A stretch of DNA of 64,000 nt from Moringa oleifera (lineage: Eukaryota; Streptophyta; Magnoliopsida; Brassicales; Moringaceae): contig JAJFZO010000896.1 in the NCBI GenBank assembly GCA_021397835.1, positions 1,962,501-2,026,500 on the forward strand. The letters are read 5' to 3'. The notes beneath the pieces were generated by a model that was given only the letters and a program-made list of their open reading frames with translations, made no database searches and was not told where the DNA came from. Shown here one piece after another: positions 23,051-36,169 of the stretch. How positions within the stretch are numbered: position 1 is the first letter of the stretch; each line of letters starts with the position of its first letter. The position numbers and the translations under genes are program-made.

Positions 23051-24064
23051 CATTGCTCTTGAAGATATTATTCTCCACGACTGCTTATTGTTTCGGCTAA
23101 TTTTTTAAAATCGTTTTCTTATCGCTCTGTCATTTCTTCTCCATAATCTCCCTCATTCTTCTATCCTAGAAACCCCTTTTTGGTCCTTCATAACTCTTTT
23201 GATTTTCTTAAATGAGTCCTCATTTCTTACAGTAGACTTCTCTCTCTTTTCTAAGTAATCTTCACTCTTTTTACTCTTTTTGCTTATATACTCTAGTTTA
23301 TCATAGAATTCAAGCCTTTTAGTAGTTACTTGTAGGGACTTGTTAGAATTAGAAAAACTTATAGGATCCTTAACTTGGTGCGCACGGTGATTAATCACCT
23401 CTGATGTGAAGCTCTTATCTGAAAAAGCCAAAAGCCCTTTGTGTTTTTGAGGAATATCTCAAAAGAGGCTTGAGACTTTCTGTAAACTTTTTATCTAGAA
23501 AAGTTTGTAAAAGTTATAGGGTATCCTCTTCTTAATTGGTTCCTAACTCTTAAAGGTTCTTAGTTGCCATCTCTGCTAGGTGTCTAGATCTAGGAATTAT
23601 TGAGTTTTCGTCTTTGTTGTTTCCTAAATGCTTTGAGCTAAAGAAACTAAAAACCTACCTAAACCACCCTAAGAGGTTTTGGTATTTCTTTTACAAGAGA
23701 CCTTCCCTCTTTATTTTTAATCTTCCAAAGGAAGTGAAACATTAAAAGTAATCTTATTTTTGGGTGCTCAAGAATAGGATTCCCCTTAAGATCAACCTTA
23801 GGATTAAACAACAGACCTTTTCTAACTAGGACCATGGCAGCAATACCACCCTCTCTGAGTTTTTTATATCTTCAAAGTAGATCCTAATAAGCACCAAAAA
23901 GACTTTCTCATGTTAGCCTATTTTGAGGAGGCTTGGACAGCTAGAGTACACTCTTACCTAATCTCCTAAGAGCTTCCTCTTGTGTCATCGAGAAGAGAGC
24001 TTTCCATCCTACTCATTTTTTAGTCCCCTCATTCCAATAAATAAATATATATATATATATATAT
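23051..24064. other. Unassigned DNA flanking C0; includes one small minus-strand ORF
   Basis: A minus-strand open frame at 23153-23431 (92 codons, Lys/Ser/Glu-rich) resembles no family I know, and nothing around it supports a gene. The rest may belong to a decayed retroelement ORF. A long AT dinucleotide run (about 24040-24064) immediately precedes the C0 transposon. Confidence 0.35.
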
Positions 24065-24134
24065 AACTAGAGATAGAATTTCATGACAGACGAAATCCAT
24101 CTCTAAATAATGACAGATTATAGACAAACAAGTA

Positions 24135-24935
24135 ATGATAATCGCGAGGTTATCAGTGGGCACCCTAAGCACAACATTCACTTTTGCTAATGCCTGCAAT
24201 AACCATAGGGCCGTCCATGGGCACCCTAAGATTAGTGCTGGCTTCTGCCTGCCTCTACGACAATCACAAGGCCATTGTTGGGCTCTCGCATGCCTAGCAA
24301 TAGAGTCTGCCAGTGCCTATGATAGTCACATGGCTATCGTTAGGTCACCCAACCCCAGCAATAGTCGCAGGACAGTCATTGAGCTCACACATGACCAGTA
24401 CTAGAGTCTGCCAATGCTAGTGATGGTCACATGATCATCGTTGGGTACCCTTTAGCATTTTCCTAGCCTCTACCAGCACATGCGATGGCCCTAAGGTCAT
24501 CTTTAGGCTTTTACATCCCAGTGCTAGCTCCTACGATGACTGCATGATCATCAATAGGCACCCCTAGCGCTGGCTTGTGTCAATGCTTGCGACAACCATA
24601 AGGCCATCACAGTGTTGACCCATGCCCAGAGTTGGCTCGCTAGTGCCTACTTTAGTCGTAGGGTTGTTGCTGGGCTTACTCAGCCTTAACGATAACCGCA
24701 GAGCCTTTGTTAGCTTCCCCTAACCTCAGCACTGGGCCTGGCTTCTCCTAGCACTGGTGGCATTTTGGCAGCGTTGCGGTTGGCTTCTATTAACATTAGA
24801 GAAGGCTGCCAGTGCTAGGGCTGGCAGAAGCCAACAGTAGTGAATACTGTCGATGTTGCTTAGAGTAGCAATGCATGGACATGCATGGCTACTCTAAAAT
24901 GCATGGCCATGCATGCGACAATCCAGTGATCGTCG
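24135..24935. repeat. GC-rich degenerate tandem repeats in C0
   Basis: Variants of a unit of roughly 75-85 bp recur about nine times. The unit contains GACAATCACAAGGCCAT, TTGGGC(A/T)CCC and CCAGTGCTAG. The block is much more GC-rich than its surroundings and lies just inside the left terminus. A shorter tail at 24870-24925 has CATGCATGG words that also dominate the C3 minisatellite. The plus-strand frame 24135-24404 is a by-product of the repeat. Confidence 0.7.
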
Positions 24936-25079
24936 TAATTGACGGTTGCTAGTCATACATTCGCATGGCAAGACTTGCTGAAAAATAAAGGAGTCCGACG
25001 ACTATCACTTATAGTAGTTGCTAAACAATTAAAAAAAAAAGGCAGAAGCCCTAATTTTTTTTCCCTGCGCTCATTACTC

Positions 25080-25165
25080 CCCCCATTTTCTCTCCTCTCT
25101 TCTCTTCTCTACAAATGTCCCTCTCATCTTTCTATAGCTCCTCCTTTCTCTCTCTCTCTCTCTAT
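25080..25165. repeat. CT-rich microsatellite tract in C0
   Basis: Repeated TCTCTTCTCTTCTCT and a (CT)n run at about 25148-25163 are followed by AT-rich DNA. It may be the transposon's promoter or leader region, but no TATA box is clear. Confidence 0.5.
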
Positions 25166-25559
25166 AACTCACCCGATCTTCACTGTCTTTGTAACTCTTC
25201 TCTCTTTATGTAGAGCTCTTTCTTTCGATAGGTCTATAAAGTGATGAAAATTTTTGGTAAATTTATGAATTATAATATTCTTGGTTACATTTTATTTAAT
25301 GATATTCTTTTGTTAGATTAGAATGGATAGAACAATTTTTTGTTATATTTGATTTAATACTTTTATCAACATTAGATTAGATAGAATAATTTAGGATAGA
25401 TTAGATTAAAATTTTTTGGGTCAATCAGGTTTAACAATTTTTAGTTAGATTAGTTTGAATAATTTAAGTTTGATTAATTTGAAATTTTTGGTTAGATTAT
25501 ATCTATTTTTTTTGGTATGATTTTAATTTAGATTAGATTAAATTATAAAATTTTGGTTA

Positions 25560-26430
25560 GGTTAGATTTAATAAATTTAATAAAGTTATTTGGTTGTCAA
25601 TTATATTGGTTAATTAATAAATTTAGTTTTTATTATATTAATTAGATATAATAATTGAATTAGATTGTAGTTAATTTATGATAAAATAATTTAATTAATT
25701 TTAAAAAAAACTAAATTAGTTAGATGTTAATTAAAATTATAAGTTGTTAATTTTATTTGCTAATAAATTTTATTTTGTTTTGTTGCATTAGATTGATATA
25801 ATTATTTAATTACACTGCATCTATTTTATGATAAATAATTTAAGTAGATATTTCTAGAAATGTTATATTACTTAGATGTCAATTAAAATATTAAGTTGAA
25901 ATTTAATTTGTAAATGAATTTAGTTTTTGTTACATGTATTAGTTAGATATAATTATTTAACATTGTAATTAATTAGTAGTAAATAAATCAATTATATTAA
26001 TTAAAATAATAAATTAGTTAAATGTTAATTAAAATTTTAAGTTATTAATTTTATTTGTTAAAAAATTTAGTTAATGTTAAATTAATGATGTAATAGTTTA
26101 GTTAGATTATAACTTGGACATAAGTAATTCGAATTTCTATGAAAATTACATTAATTAAGTTGTTAATAAAATTTTGCCGTTATTAATTTGAAATAAATTA
26201 TTTAATTATATTTTATGAGTTTGTTGATTTTATTTGTTAATTAGTTTAGCTTGTTGTTAAGTAGTTAGATAACTATTTAATTAGATTGTAATTAATTTGA
26301 GAAAAATAATTTATTTAATTTTATATGAATATTAAATTAAGTACTTGTTAATTATTATTTTTAGTTTAAATTTTTTTTGTAATTGAATTTAGTTTGTACA
26401 TGTTTTATTTAGTGAATAATATGTGAAATT
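25560..26430. repeat. AT-rich tandem array in C0, period near 150 bp
   Basis: Units with the series TAGTTAGATGTTAATTAAAAT, AAGTT(G/A)TTAATTTTATTTG and GATAAAATAATTTAATTA recur about five or six times (near 25678, 25829, 25976, 26130, 26300). The reverse complement of a very similar array occurs in C3 at 47380-48060. It is therefore a conserved internal feature of this CACTA group. Confidence 0.65.
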
Positions 26431-27009
26431 TAATTATGATATAGCCTTTAGATTTATTAGTGAACGTTTACTATCATTTATCGAGTGTTTACACGTGCTT
26501 CGAGATAAATTATTTGGTAATAATTCTTGAATTGCTCATATCGAAAAATTTAAAAATGTGACATTTATGCGTGGCACATGACATATGTAGATTACTGCTT
26601 ATTTTATTTGGTATAAATTTTATGTAGTACCTCCATTATTCTTCAAATACGTGCTAATAAATATAATTATGTGTTTCAATTAAAAACACCAAATAATATA
26701 TATAAATGTGATGTACTTGAAGAACCATGGCAATATGCTATCTAATTTTTTACTGAATGAAGTGAACAATAACTCACAATATTGTACTTGACATAATTAT
26801 ATTTTTGATGGTGTAAGACCACTCACCTTTGGAGCATGAATGACATGCATGAAACATTAGAAAAGTTGTATTGTAACTCATGTTCTTCTTTATGTATCCT
26901 TGAAATTTATATACTGATTAGTTTATCTAGTATTTTAACTTATGACTATAAAATTATTTACATCTTTGGATGTTTGCTTGATAATAAGTTGTCAAATTAT
27001 TGAAATTTT

Positions 27010-30000
27010 CAGCAGGCAAGTTCTTGGGAATTAGTTTAGAATAAATTAAGATATAGAAATAAAAGTAGATTAAATCGTCAGTGGGATGTACTTCAAGCTT
27101 GCAGAAGGATTATTAAATTAAGAATTTTTAGAGGAAAAGAGTAGTTTATTCAATTACTTGTAGTCAATAGGCATTCATTGATGGAGATAAAATCAGGTAT
27201 TCATGTAATCGAAAAAGGTGTCAAAATTGTCGGTATGAAATTGTTGATGTGGTGAGGTATCATTTGGCTAAATGTAGTTTTGTACTAGAATATTGTATTG
27301 GAATTGTCATGGGAAAAATAATGAGTATTTTAAATATTGGGCAATTGAACAATATGCTGAAAAAAGATCTACCATTATGTATGAATATGCAAATACATAC
27401 CAAAAAATGCAAGTGGATGTAGTTGATCCAGAATTTTTTTCGAAACACATGGAGAATCCCTTAATCCGGATGCCCAACGTTTTTCTAATATGTTGACTAT
27501 TGCTAATCAACAGTTATAGGATGGCTGTCAAAATCATTCAAAATTATCTGTTATTGTTAGAATGATAAACATAAAGTCAAAACATCATGTTTCTAAAAGG
27601 TGCTATAATGATATTTGTCAATTAATGAAAGAGATAATGCCAATTGATAATCTAATGGCTCAAAATTTTTACAGTACAAAGAAATGTTTATAAGGTATAG
27701 GTTTACTAATTGAAAAGATCCATTCTTGTAACAACGAATGCATGATATACTAGGTAAGGACAATGACCTAAGTTATTGTAAGTTTTATGATCGTTCGTGA
27801 TATAAAAGATGAAGATAAGAATATGACAAATACAAAACTCTTGTTCCATATAAGAAGATGTATTACTTTCCTCTCAATCCACGCTTACAAAGACTATATG
27901 AATCGAAAGCCACGAAAAAACATGAGATGGCATGTAGAACATGAGATTAAATATGGTGTCATGCACCATTGCTCTGACTCTCTTGCTTGGGTGCATTTTA
28001 ATCAATGTCATCCATTTTTTGCTGCTGAACATAGGAATGTCAGAATAAGTTTGAGTATTGATGGATTTCAACTATTTGGGACAACAATATTCTTCATGAA
28101 TAGTAATAGTCACACCATATAACTTATTCCAATGGATGTGCATGAAAAAAAAGGACATGTTTCTAACTGTGATCATTCTTGAACTGACGAATCCAAAAGA
28201 TAAATTGGATGTCTACCTGCAGCCTTTAATAACAAAGTTATAAATGTTGTAGGATGTTGGGGTGCCCATATATGATATCTTCTCCAATCAAAATTTTATC
28301 ATGAAAGTAGCTCTAATATGGACCATTAGTGATTTCCATGCCTGCTTGATGTTTTATCTGGCTTGAGTACATTAAAAAGACTGGCTTGTCCTTATTGTAA
28401 AGAAGATTTAGATGCATTTATCCTTCCTAATGGACATAAGCAATCTTGGCTTGATTAGCATCATAAGTTCTTACTGGTTCATCCATTTCGAAGGAATAAA
28501 ACTCTATTAATTAAGAATAAAATAATGAGAAGAATAGCTTCTCCTATTAAATCTGAGTATGAATTATTGCATGAAATAGATCAAATAAGACTTAAAAAGA
28601 TTACAAAAGTTAGACATGATAAGATAAATGGTCTTATTTGTAAGACATGCAGTTGGAAGAAATGAAGCATATTTTGGGATCCACCGTATTGGAGTACCAA
28701 CTTAATACAACACAATCTCGATGTCAAAGACATAAAAGACAGATGTTTTCGATAACATATTTAACACAATCATGAATGTAAAGGGGAAAAAAAGAATAAT
28801 GTATAATCCAAGGAAGACTTGAAGATATTTTGCAGACGCCTTGAGTTAGCGAGGAATGCTTCAACTAGGAAATACCCTAAAGCTTGTTACACCCTTAACA
28901 AAGTAAGTAAAGAAATATTGTGTAAGTGGGTGAAGAATCTAAGATTTTTTGATGGATATGCATCAAATATGGCAATGTGTGTGGATATAAGGAAACATAA
29001 GCTGTTCGGATGAAAAGTCATGACTATTATGTTTTTATGCAGTGATTACTACCCATCGCATCCGTGAACTATTGCCAACTAATAATGGCGAGCACCAAAA
29101 GAGTTGAGCATTTTTTTTCAAAGAACTTTCATCAACTACCATTCATGTTGAAGACGTGGGATGACTTGAAGATGAGTTCCTTATAATTCTTTGTAAACTC
29201 GAGCATATATATCCCTTAAGCTCTTTTGACTCAATGGAACATCTTCCAGCGCACTTGGCTTATGAAAGAAAGATAGCTAATCTAGTGCAGTATCGATGGG
29301 TGTATCCATTTGAAAGGTATTAATCATAATCTAATATAATTAAATAGTTTACCATTTCAATCACATCATTACTTGATCGTTTATTTAAATCAGTTAATTA
29401 TTTAATCATCCTCAATTGTTATTTTTTGTACTTATGAAAGTTAAAAAAATAATGTTAAAAATAAAGCAAAAGTGGAAAAGAATCAATTTGCAATGCATAT
29501 TTGGTTGAAGAAGCATCATTGTTTTATTCACATTGTTTCGAGCCACATGTCAACATATGACATCAAAAAGTGCTACGGAGCGATGTTAGTGATTATGATT
29601 CAGAAGAGCATGAAGGATATCTATCATCTTTAAAAATCCTAGTCGAGCATTTGGAAACAAAAAATCTAGGTATCTCATAGGGAAAGAATATCAAGCCACT
29701 CATACATATGTTTTGTTGAATTGCCCTAAGGTTGAGCAGTTAATAGAGTACGTATCTCGTACCTCAATCATAGTAATTCACTTAGTCATTCACAAATAAA
29801 AGTCTTCCTCACCAATGATCTTTTTTTAAATTAACATTTTGTAGGATTTATATTTCTTAATTGTGTGAACAATGTCCACGCATAACTGATCGTAAGGTTG
29901 ACACTCATCTAGAACTTCAATTTTCAAATTGGTTTAATCTATACATGCATACTTATAATTTATACTTTCAAATTATTAATCATTTTTTGATAAATATATA

Positions 30001-30777
30001 TAGTTAAATGATCAATTTTTAATATTTACATGCATATGATCCATTAAGCTTTGTTAATAACAACTTTATTAAGGATGTTGCAAAAGGTCTATTATGATCT
30101 ATGAAGTCCTACTAAGGATATTATGTTAGTGGGTATAAATTTCACACTAAAAGACACGATTCAAATTGATCAACAATGAACAATGGAGTTTGTATGAAAT
30201 GGTCTAATTATACTACAGATAAAAGTGACTATTTTGATATATTGGTGGAGGTGTTACAATTAGAATAACCAGCATTACCAATCAAGAGAATCTTTTTATT
30301 TAAGTGTAAATGGTTTGATCTTACACTGAATGTAGGCATCAAAGTACATAAATCATATAATCTAATGGATGTTAATCACACAAGGAGATTAAATGAGTAT
30401 GAGCTATTTATCTAGGCTTCACAAGCTGCTCAAGTCTATTATATTCCTTATCCAAACTTAAGGCATGATAAGCGTGACTAGTGGGCTATTTGCAAAGTAA
30501 AGGCTAGATCTATTGTTGACTTTCAAACTTTAATTTTACTGGCGGATCAACTCAGGATGCTATTTTTCAAGATGATGAAAGAAATGTCCATCAAATTGAG
30601 AATGATGCGAACAATCGTCCTATATCTTTGAATGATCCAAGTAAGACACTAATAGATATTGATGATGAGAAAAAAGACATGCTAGATGAGTTAGATTTTG
30701 AAAGTATTCATACTAAGGAAGATGATGATGAAGTGGAAGAGGAAGCGGAAGAGGAAGACTCTGAAGATGACGATTAG
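27010..30777 (+). pseudogene. C0 TNP2-like CACTA transposase, decayed
   Basis: Transposase of the TNP2/TnpD type, which would cut the CACTA ends. The start region, after an acceptor-like TTTTCAGCAG near 27011, reads as a transposase-associated domain (NRHSLMEIK, CRYEIVD, LYWNCHGKNNEYF; 27100-27350). The core at 27787-28122 contains RNVRISLSIDGFQLFG. The DUF4218-like part follows: WVKNLRFFDGYASNMAMCVD (28930-28990), and later SSLKLF...MEHLPAHLAYE and WVYPFER-like residues (29215-29325). The DUF4216-like part (30120-30530) holds YKFHTKRHDS, VGIKVHKSYNLMDVNHTRR and QAAQVYYIPYPNLR. It ends in an acidic tail with a stop at 30775-30777. AT-rich intron-like gaps lie at 29320-29450 and 29770-30040. 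Numerous stops and frameshifts inactivate it. Confidence 0.85.
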
Positions 30778-30991
30778 TTATATTTATAAAAAAAAATTGT
30801 TGTTTGAATTATTCAATATTATGTTTTAAATAATTTAATTGTATGAAATGGGTGTTGTATAATTTTGTTATTCATTGTAATGTATTATCATCGTGTATTT
30901 CAAGGGGTTTCAGTTCAATTTTTAAGGGAGATTCTACTATTTTTTTTTATAGAATTATGGTTATCAAACTAACTTTTATAGACATGCTTAG

Positions 30992-32372
30992 ATGAGAGGT
31001 CGAGAGAGATGAGGTGACTTCGGATGGAGGCCAGGTGAGTACTCCAAGAGGAGAGATGCACATATTCAAGATGAAGAGGTAAATGCAACTGCGCCATTTC
31101 TACGTAGAGCTTCCATACCTATAGATGGTTTTGCCAGCTTTGCTTCACGTTCTTTTGGATTTTTTGCTTCTAGGATGTCTAGCTCAGCGAGTTTGTAAAG
31201 TACAGTTAAATAGTAGATTTTGTAAACAATGACACGTAAGTATAAATAATTAATGTTTTTCATTATTTTATATCATTATCTTCATGAATCTTATCATTGT
31301 TACTTATTACTTTTTATTTTATTTTCTAATTTGATAGGATCAAACCTTTATATAAATCTTAAGCAAAGATTTATCAAATCTCTTATAAAATAGTCCAAAA
31401 GCCATATGAGAGGCTTATGTTGCGGACTGGTATACTGACTTGATGTATGCGTTTCATTACAAAGTAAGGAATAAACCTCAATTTATCCCATAAATTATAT
31501 GTGAGTAGTGGCAGATAAAATGGAACTAGCCAGAGTACAGACAAAAGTGCGAGATTATGTCTCACAATCAACAAAGCAAAACAAGCAAACCTAGATCAAG
31601 TCCTTCTTGATATAATGCTAGTTCATTTTTATTATAGAACCATCATCGATGTTTGGTACGTATGATATTTAAATTACTTATATAAATATAAATAAAAACA
31701 ATATGATGATTTATTAAATATGTTTTTTTTTTCAGACACAGCAGTTGAGTCATGAGCCCACTATAATAGAGCTTTTTAAGTAAACCCATACTAAGAAATC
31801 CAATCTCAATGAGTTCATAGATGAACGTGCCAAATAAATTAATATAAGTTAATTATATTTAATATTAATAAATAACTAAAATTATATATATATATATATA
31901 TATATTACTTTACTATTTGATTTAGCTAACAAGTAAGTTAACAAGCTACTTTATTGTAAGAACATTTCAAGAAGTTGGCTGCTTTAGCTTCTCAACCAAA
32001 TGAAAGATCTTTCGACATGCTTAAGGTAAACTACACTGAGCTCTACGGTGGAGAAAAGAAGCATCGGGTGTACAACATTAGTAGTCAAGCTCCATCATGT
32101 TATGCAAGTCTAATAGTTAACATTTTATTGATGACATAGTCATGCACAATATAGGCTCTTGGATGAAGGTTATAAAAAAGCGCATGGAGTTAGATTATAA
32201 GGTTATGAAGGAACAATCGGATGAGGAGCACAAGGAGAGAGAGCATGGTCACTTACCTTATGAGAGTGATATGTAGGAGCGCTTACAAAGAGAGCTTAAG
32301 ATGAATGAGTGCATCCGTAGGATGAAGGCATTTGTTCTAAGAAGTATGCCTCCAACACCGTCTGATTCATAG
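30992..32372 (+). pseudogene. C0 TNP1-like gene (plant transposase, Ptta/En/Spm family), decayed
   Basis: A second gene in the same orientation starts about 215 bp after the TNP2-like stop. It begins MRGRERDEVTSDGGQ at 30992. Later exon-like pieces read THTKKSNLNEFIDERAK-like (31785-31840) and ELYGGEKKHRVYN (about 32040-32080), matching the conserved GGxKKGRVYGxGS-type motif of this family. The C-terminal part is a coiled-coil-like stretch with RLQRELKMNECIRRMKAF and stops at 32370-32372. Introns with AT-rich content separate the pieces, including an (AT)n run at 31879-31905. Frames are broken. This protein type is thought to bind CACTA subterminal repeats. Confidence 0.75.
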
Positions 32373-32539
32373 AAGTTATTTTTCCACTGAATAGAATCTT
32401 TTATTTTGTTTATGTAATTTTTATTTTATGAATAACAAAAAGCAAGTTGCATTTAATTTTTATTTTATGTGACATGTTTTTAAGAAATTTTATATAATTT
32501 TGAATTAATTTTTTTAAATTAATATTTTAGTTAACTATC

Positions 32540-33236
32540 GATTTTGATTTATCGTTAACTAAAATCTTAGTGACAGATCATAATTTATCACTAAATATAT
32601 CTAGTAACCAATATAAATTCATCGTTAATAGAAATCTTAGCGATCGACACAAATCTGTTGTTAACTGAAAATCTTAATGACAAACACAAATCATTCATTA
32701 AATAAAAAATTTATGACCAATTAAAAAATGTTGCTAAATATATTTAGCGATCGATACAAATCAATTATTAATAAAAACCTTAAACGACGCATACAACTCA
32801 ATCATTAATTGAAAATCTTAACAATGGACCCAAAATCAGTCATTAAGTAAAAATTTTGTGACCGATTAAAATTCATTGCTAAATTTTTTTAGCGAACCAA
32901 GTTTGTTCAGTCGTTAGATTACCAACGATCGATCAGATTCATCGCTAAATTAGTCGCTAGTTTTTAGCGATTGATTATAATTGGTCACCAAATCAGTCTT
33001 TAACAATCATCATTATCACACGATGTGTTAACGATCGATTTTAATCGGTTTCTAAAATAGCGACGATAATTAATCGATCGCTAAATTAGTAATGAACATC
33101 AAAATCAATCACTATGTTCTTTGTTGACAATCATTTTTGCTATCGATGAAATCTATCGCTAAATTTATTTAATGATACATTTTTTTCTCTTTAGTGATGG
33201 ATTTATCCATTACTAAATGCTGACTTTTTTGTAACG
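32540..33236. repeat. C0 right subterminal repeats
   Basis: A dense set of short motifs in both orientations (TTAGCGATCGA, AATCGGTCACTA, TCGTTAACTAA, TCATCGCTAAAT) runs up to the terminus. CACTA transposase proteins bind such arrays. The same motifs flank C3. Confidence 0.75.
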
Positions 33237-33399
33237 CCCATTATAGTAGACTCTCTCTTCGAGTATACTTTAGCCCATTCTTCTTTTATCCTTCCCGAAC
33301 CCCTTTCTCCTTATCAAGAGACCCATTCTTGGCAAAGCTCCTAACTGTCATCAAGAAAGGGATTTTATTGCTATGATATGAATTTTTATGCCCTTAGTA

Positions 33400-34450
33400 G
33401 GACCAACATTGACTTTTTTTATTTTTCTTTTACAGATCACTTCATAATCATACCAAGGGGTGAGAAAAGAAACTTTGAAGAGGTTGTAGAGGTGGCTAAG
33501 AGGGCATGTTCAAGCTCCACCTCTAAGAAAGGCAAAGTGGTAGCACTTTTTTTGTAAAGGTAAAAGCTCAAGAAAGTGCTCTATAAAAAATGGTGACTTT
33601 CGTTGACATCTCCTCTTAGTACGAGCCTACAACTATTACCACTTTTTCCCTAGCCCAAGACATCAAAAAAATCATTGGCTAATTAGTTCCACCAATTTTT
33701 ACTTCATTTATTCTTTTACGTAAGAAAAGGATGCATTTGAGAAAGATGTCCAACCTAGTTACTGAGGTTAAACTCATTCCTTTTTGCTTAAATAATATTT
33801 ATTTTCTCTTTTCCATTACTTATTTGCAAATCCTTTTGGTTGCAGGTCATCTAAGAGTTTGCCTTAATCATAGAAGGATATAAGATTCAGAATCAAGTTG
33901 AATTTGTATTTTAGGAGGCTAAGAAGGCTATTGAGGATGCCCAAAAAAGAAGAGCCAAATTGACAACTAAAGTCTCCTTTCTTCAATTGTAGAAAAAGTA
34001 GGCAAATTAGGAATCTAGTTATAAGCAAATATGGAGAAATAAAGGTACAGTTTAGTTTCCAGCAAGAGAAACTAAATAAGGATCATTTGGATTAATTGTT
34101 TAGAGCTAAGGAAGAGGCTATAGCAACATTCAAGGATAGTGAGGAGATGAACAAACTAATCTTAGAAGAGTGTGCAGAAGTGTTTTAGGAGGTGCAAAAG
34201 GACACAAAGGCTAAGGTATTGAAGGAATATCCCAACCTCAACCTTGACTTCACCACTACTACATTAAGCTCATCTTTTACCTCTTAAGCTACTTTAGTAG
34301 TGATTGACTCTATAGGGAACTTTGTCTTCATCTCCCTAAACTTTATGAATTAGATCCTATAAGAATTGAATAGAGAGATTACTAACCTTAAGCAAAGGAT
34401 GATTGAGTGTACTTTTTCCTTTTACTTTGATGTAATCACCATTATGAAAA
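33400..34450 (+). pseudogene. Decayed retroelement extra ORF with coiled coil (plus strand)
   Basis: Plus-strand fragments read FEEVVEVAKRACSSSTSKKG (about 33470), EAKKAIEDAQKRRAKLTTKV (about 33917) and a coiled-coil-like tail. The tail contains EEAIATFKDSEEMNKLILEE and VQKDTKAKVLKEYPNLNLDF (34105-34250). The YPNLNL signature matches the end of the minus-strand ORF at 3480-5640, so both derive from the same type of Tat/Ogre extra ORF. Splice-like sites are visible (TTTTGGTTGCAG at 33835-33846). The N-terminal part is missing because C0 ends at 33236, suggesting C0 inserted into or next to it. There are many stops. Confidence 0.5.
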
Positions 34451-34599
34451 TAAAATGACTTCCGTTTATAATTCTTTATTTATTGTCTTCTTTTGAATAT
34501 TTTTATGAAATGAAAGAACTACTAACCATCCTAAAAATCTTTAACTTCCATCATAAAAGACTCTCTCTTTTCTTTTTTTTTTTTTTTTTGCAAAACATG

Positions 34600-35220
34600 A
34601 AGGTAAACTTTTATAGGTAAGTACTCAATGTCTCCTTAGGAGGAGTGTTAAAAATATAAAATAAGAGGATAGAAAGTCTTCTTTTACCTAAAAAAATAAA
34701 AATTTGACACCCATATATTCGCTTTACAACCTCAAGCAGACCATCCATCACCATTCCTAAAAATTTCACATTTTTCCTTACTATTGGCAGACTTTAGTAA
34801 GGAAAAAATCAAAAATAAGTTGAAAATGTGTCTAGACACTCTTCCTTACTTAAAATGGAAATTTTTATACCTTTTCAATTATTTCCTTAATTTAGACATG
34901 TTTTCCCTCATATTCTACCATAAATTCGAAGGTTCCCTACTTCTAGGCAAACTCTCTTTAGCTCTAGGCAATCCCTCCTTAGGATGAGTGTTAAAAAACA
35001 CTAACTAAGAGTCTCAACGCTTTGCTTTCTACTTCTAGGAGGTTGCTTGCTAGATTCTCCCTCTCGTGTCCAATTTGTCCCTCAATTGACCTTATTTTGG
35101 ATAGTATTCTTTAAGAGTGGCACTGCTATTCTTTAGATTGTATGCTGATAGTGGCACCTCTAGTCTTTATGATTCCAATGAGGATAAAATTTGAGTATCG
35201 ACACTATCAGTGTAATGGTT
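34600..35220 (+). repeat. Dispersed partial copy of the 1.4-kb tandem unit
   Basis: Segments CTTAGGA(G/T)GAGTGTTAAAAA, AAGAGTCTCAACGCTTTGCT, TTGCTTGCTAGATTCTCCCT and GGATAGTATTCTTTAAGAG match the tandem units in the same order and orientation (compare 12780-12960). The copy shows that the unit belongs to the non-coding part of this retroelement family. A poly-T tract lies at 34571-34589. The short open frame 34784-34987 appears to be chance. Confidence 0.6.
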
Positions 35221-35999
35221 CTCATTCCATTTGACAATAAACAAAAATACAATTTCAAAATCCACGCTCTACCAATATGGTAATTCTCATTCCCATTGAC
35301 AAGAAATGCAAATTTCATATGAATGATTGCACTGATCATTTTAAGGATTGATACAAATGCAACATGCATTTGAAAGTGCTTCTTTTAGAAGATTAGTGTC
35401 TTCTTGGTGTAACATGATGTGAAATTTCATCTTGGACCTCAACACATGTATGCTTGATATTTCACTTCTTTTTTATATATATATAAACTAGCAACCAATT
35501 GATCATCAATGAATATAACCTCGTCATATTTTCTTAATACTTCATGTCGAGACTTTCATATGCAAATCCTTTCAATTTTAAACCTTTCTTCTTTTGAAAT
35601 TATATTAGTTAAAATTTTAAAAGCAGACAAAGTAATGAAACTGTGGATTCCTTGGAAATTTTCCCCTTTTCACTTTTTGATTCCTCACATGGTGTTTGCC
35701 ATGGATATTCTTTCTCCCTTGATTTTAATTTGGTTTGTGTTTTTAAGAATCTTCGCAAGTTCACCTTTGAATTTCTTTTGAATGATTTCAGAATCATTTA
35801 GTTTGTAAAAAAAATATTCCATTGACATGTATTTAAAAAAAAAGAAATTGATCAGTTTTAGCAAATGTCTTTATTGAAGGTTATTTTTTTAGGTTTCTAA
35901 GTACGATTTTCTAGAAAGATACTTGAATTCAACTGTAATTCTTTGAGATTGGCATTCTTTCTCACTAAGCATTTACCCAGTTCAATTTTTTCTTAGTGA
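35221..35999. other. Retroelement-derived spacer, no gene
   Basis: A repeated stretch (ATGGTTCTCATTCC... and ATGGTAATTCTCATTCCC... near 35215 and 35277) is followed by AT-rich DNA. Overlapping frames on both strands at 35509-35797 have no recognisable content. This would be the 3' non-coding part of element B. Confidence 0.4.
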
Positions 36000-36169
36000 T
36001 GGCTACCTTAAATATATCTGCTTTTATCCCCTTGGGATTTTAAGAATTTATTGTAGACATTTTTTTATCCTTACTAGGTCCTCTACTATTTGCATCTATG
36101 TTCACTTTCAAAATTACTCTTAAGGCATAATATATCTTTGATGACATCTACATTGATTGGATTTAGGAT

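Larger units (their letters stand above)
24065..33236 (+). mobile_element. C0: decayed CACTA (En/Spm) DNA transposon with TNP2- and TNP1-like genes
   Basis: The right end reads GACTTTTTTGTAACG (33236), a decayed form of the TTTTTTGTAGTG terminus. The left end (24065, AACTAGAGATAGAA) is a decayed CACTA start. The right subterminal region (32540-33236) has many copies of motifs such as TTAGCGATCGA and ATCGTTAACTAA, the same as in C3. Inside, in order, are a GC-rich repeat block, a CT-rich stretch, an AT-rich tandem array, a TNP2-like transposase (27010-30777) and a TNP1-like gene (30992-32372). This is the standard autonomous CACTA layout at 9.2 kb. No 3-bp target duplication is visible, in keeping with its age. 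Confidence 0.8.

Noticed and set aside
27260..27510. Minus-strand frames opposite the C0 transposase
   Set aside because: The plus strand in the same place reads as the TNP2-like transposase-associated domain.
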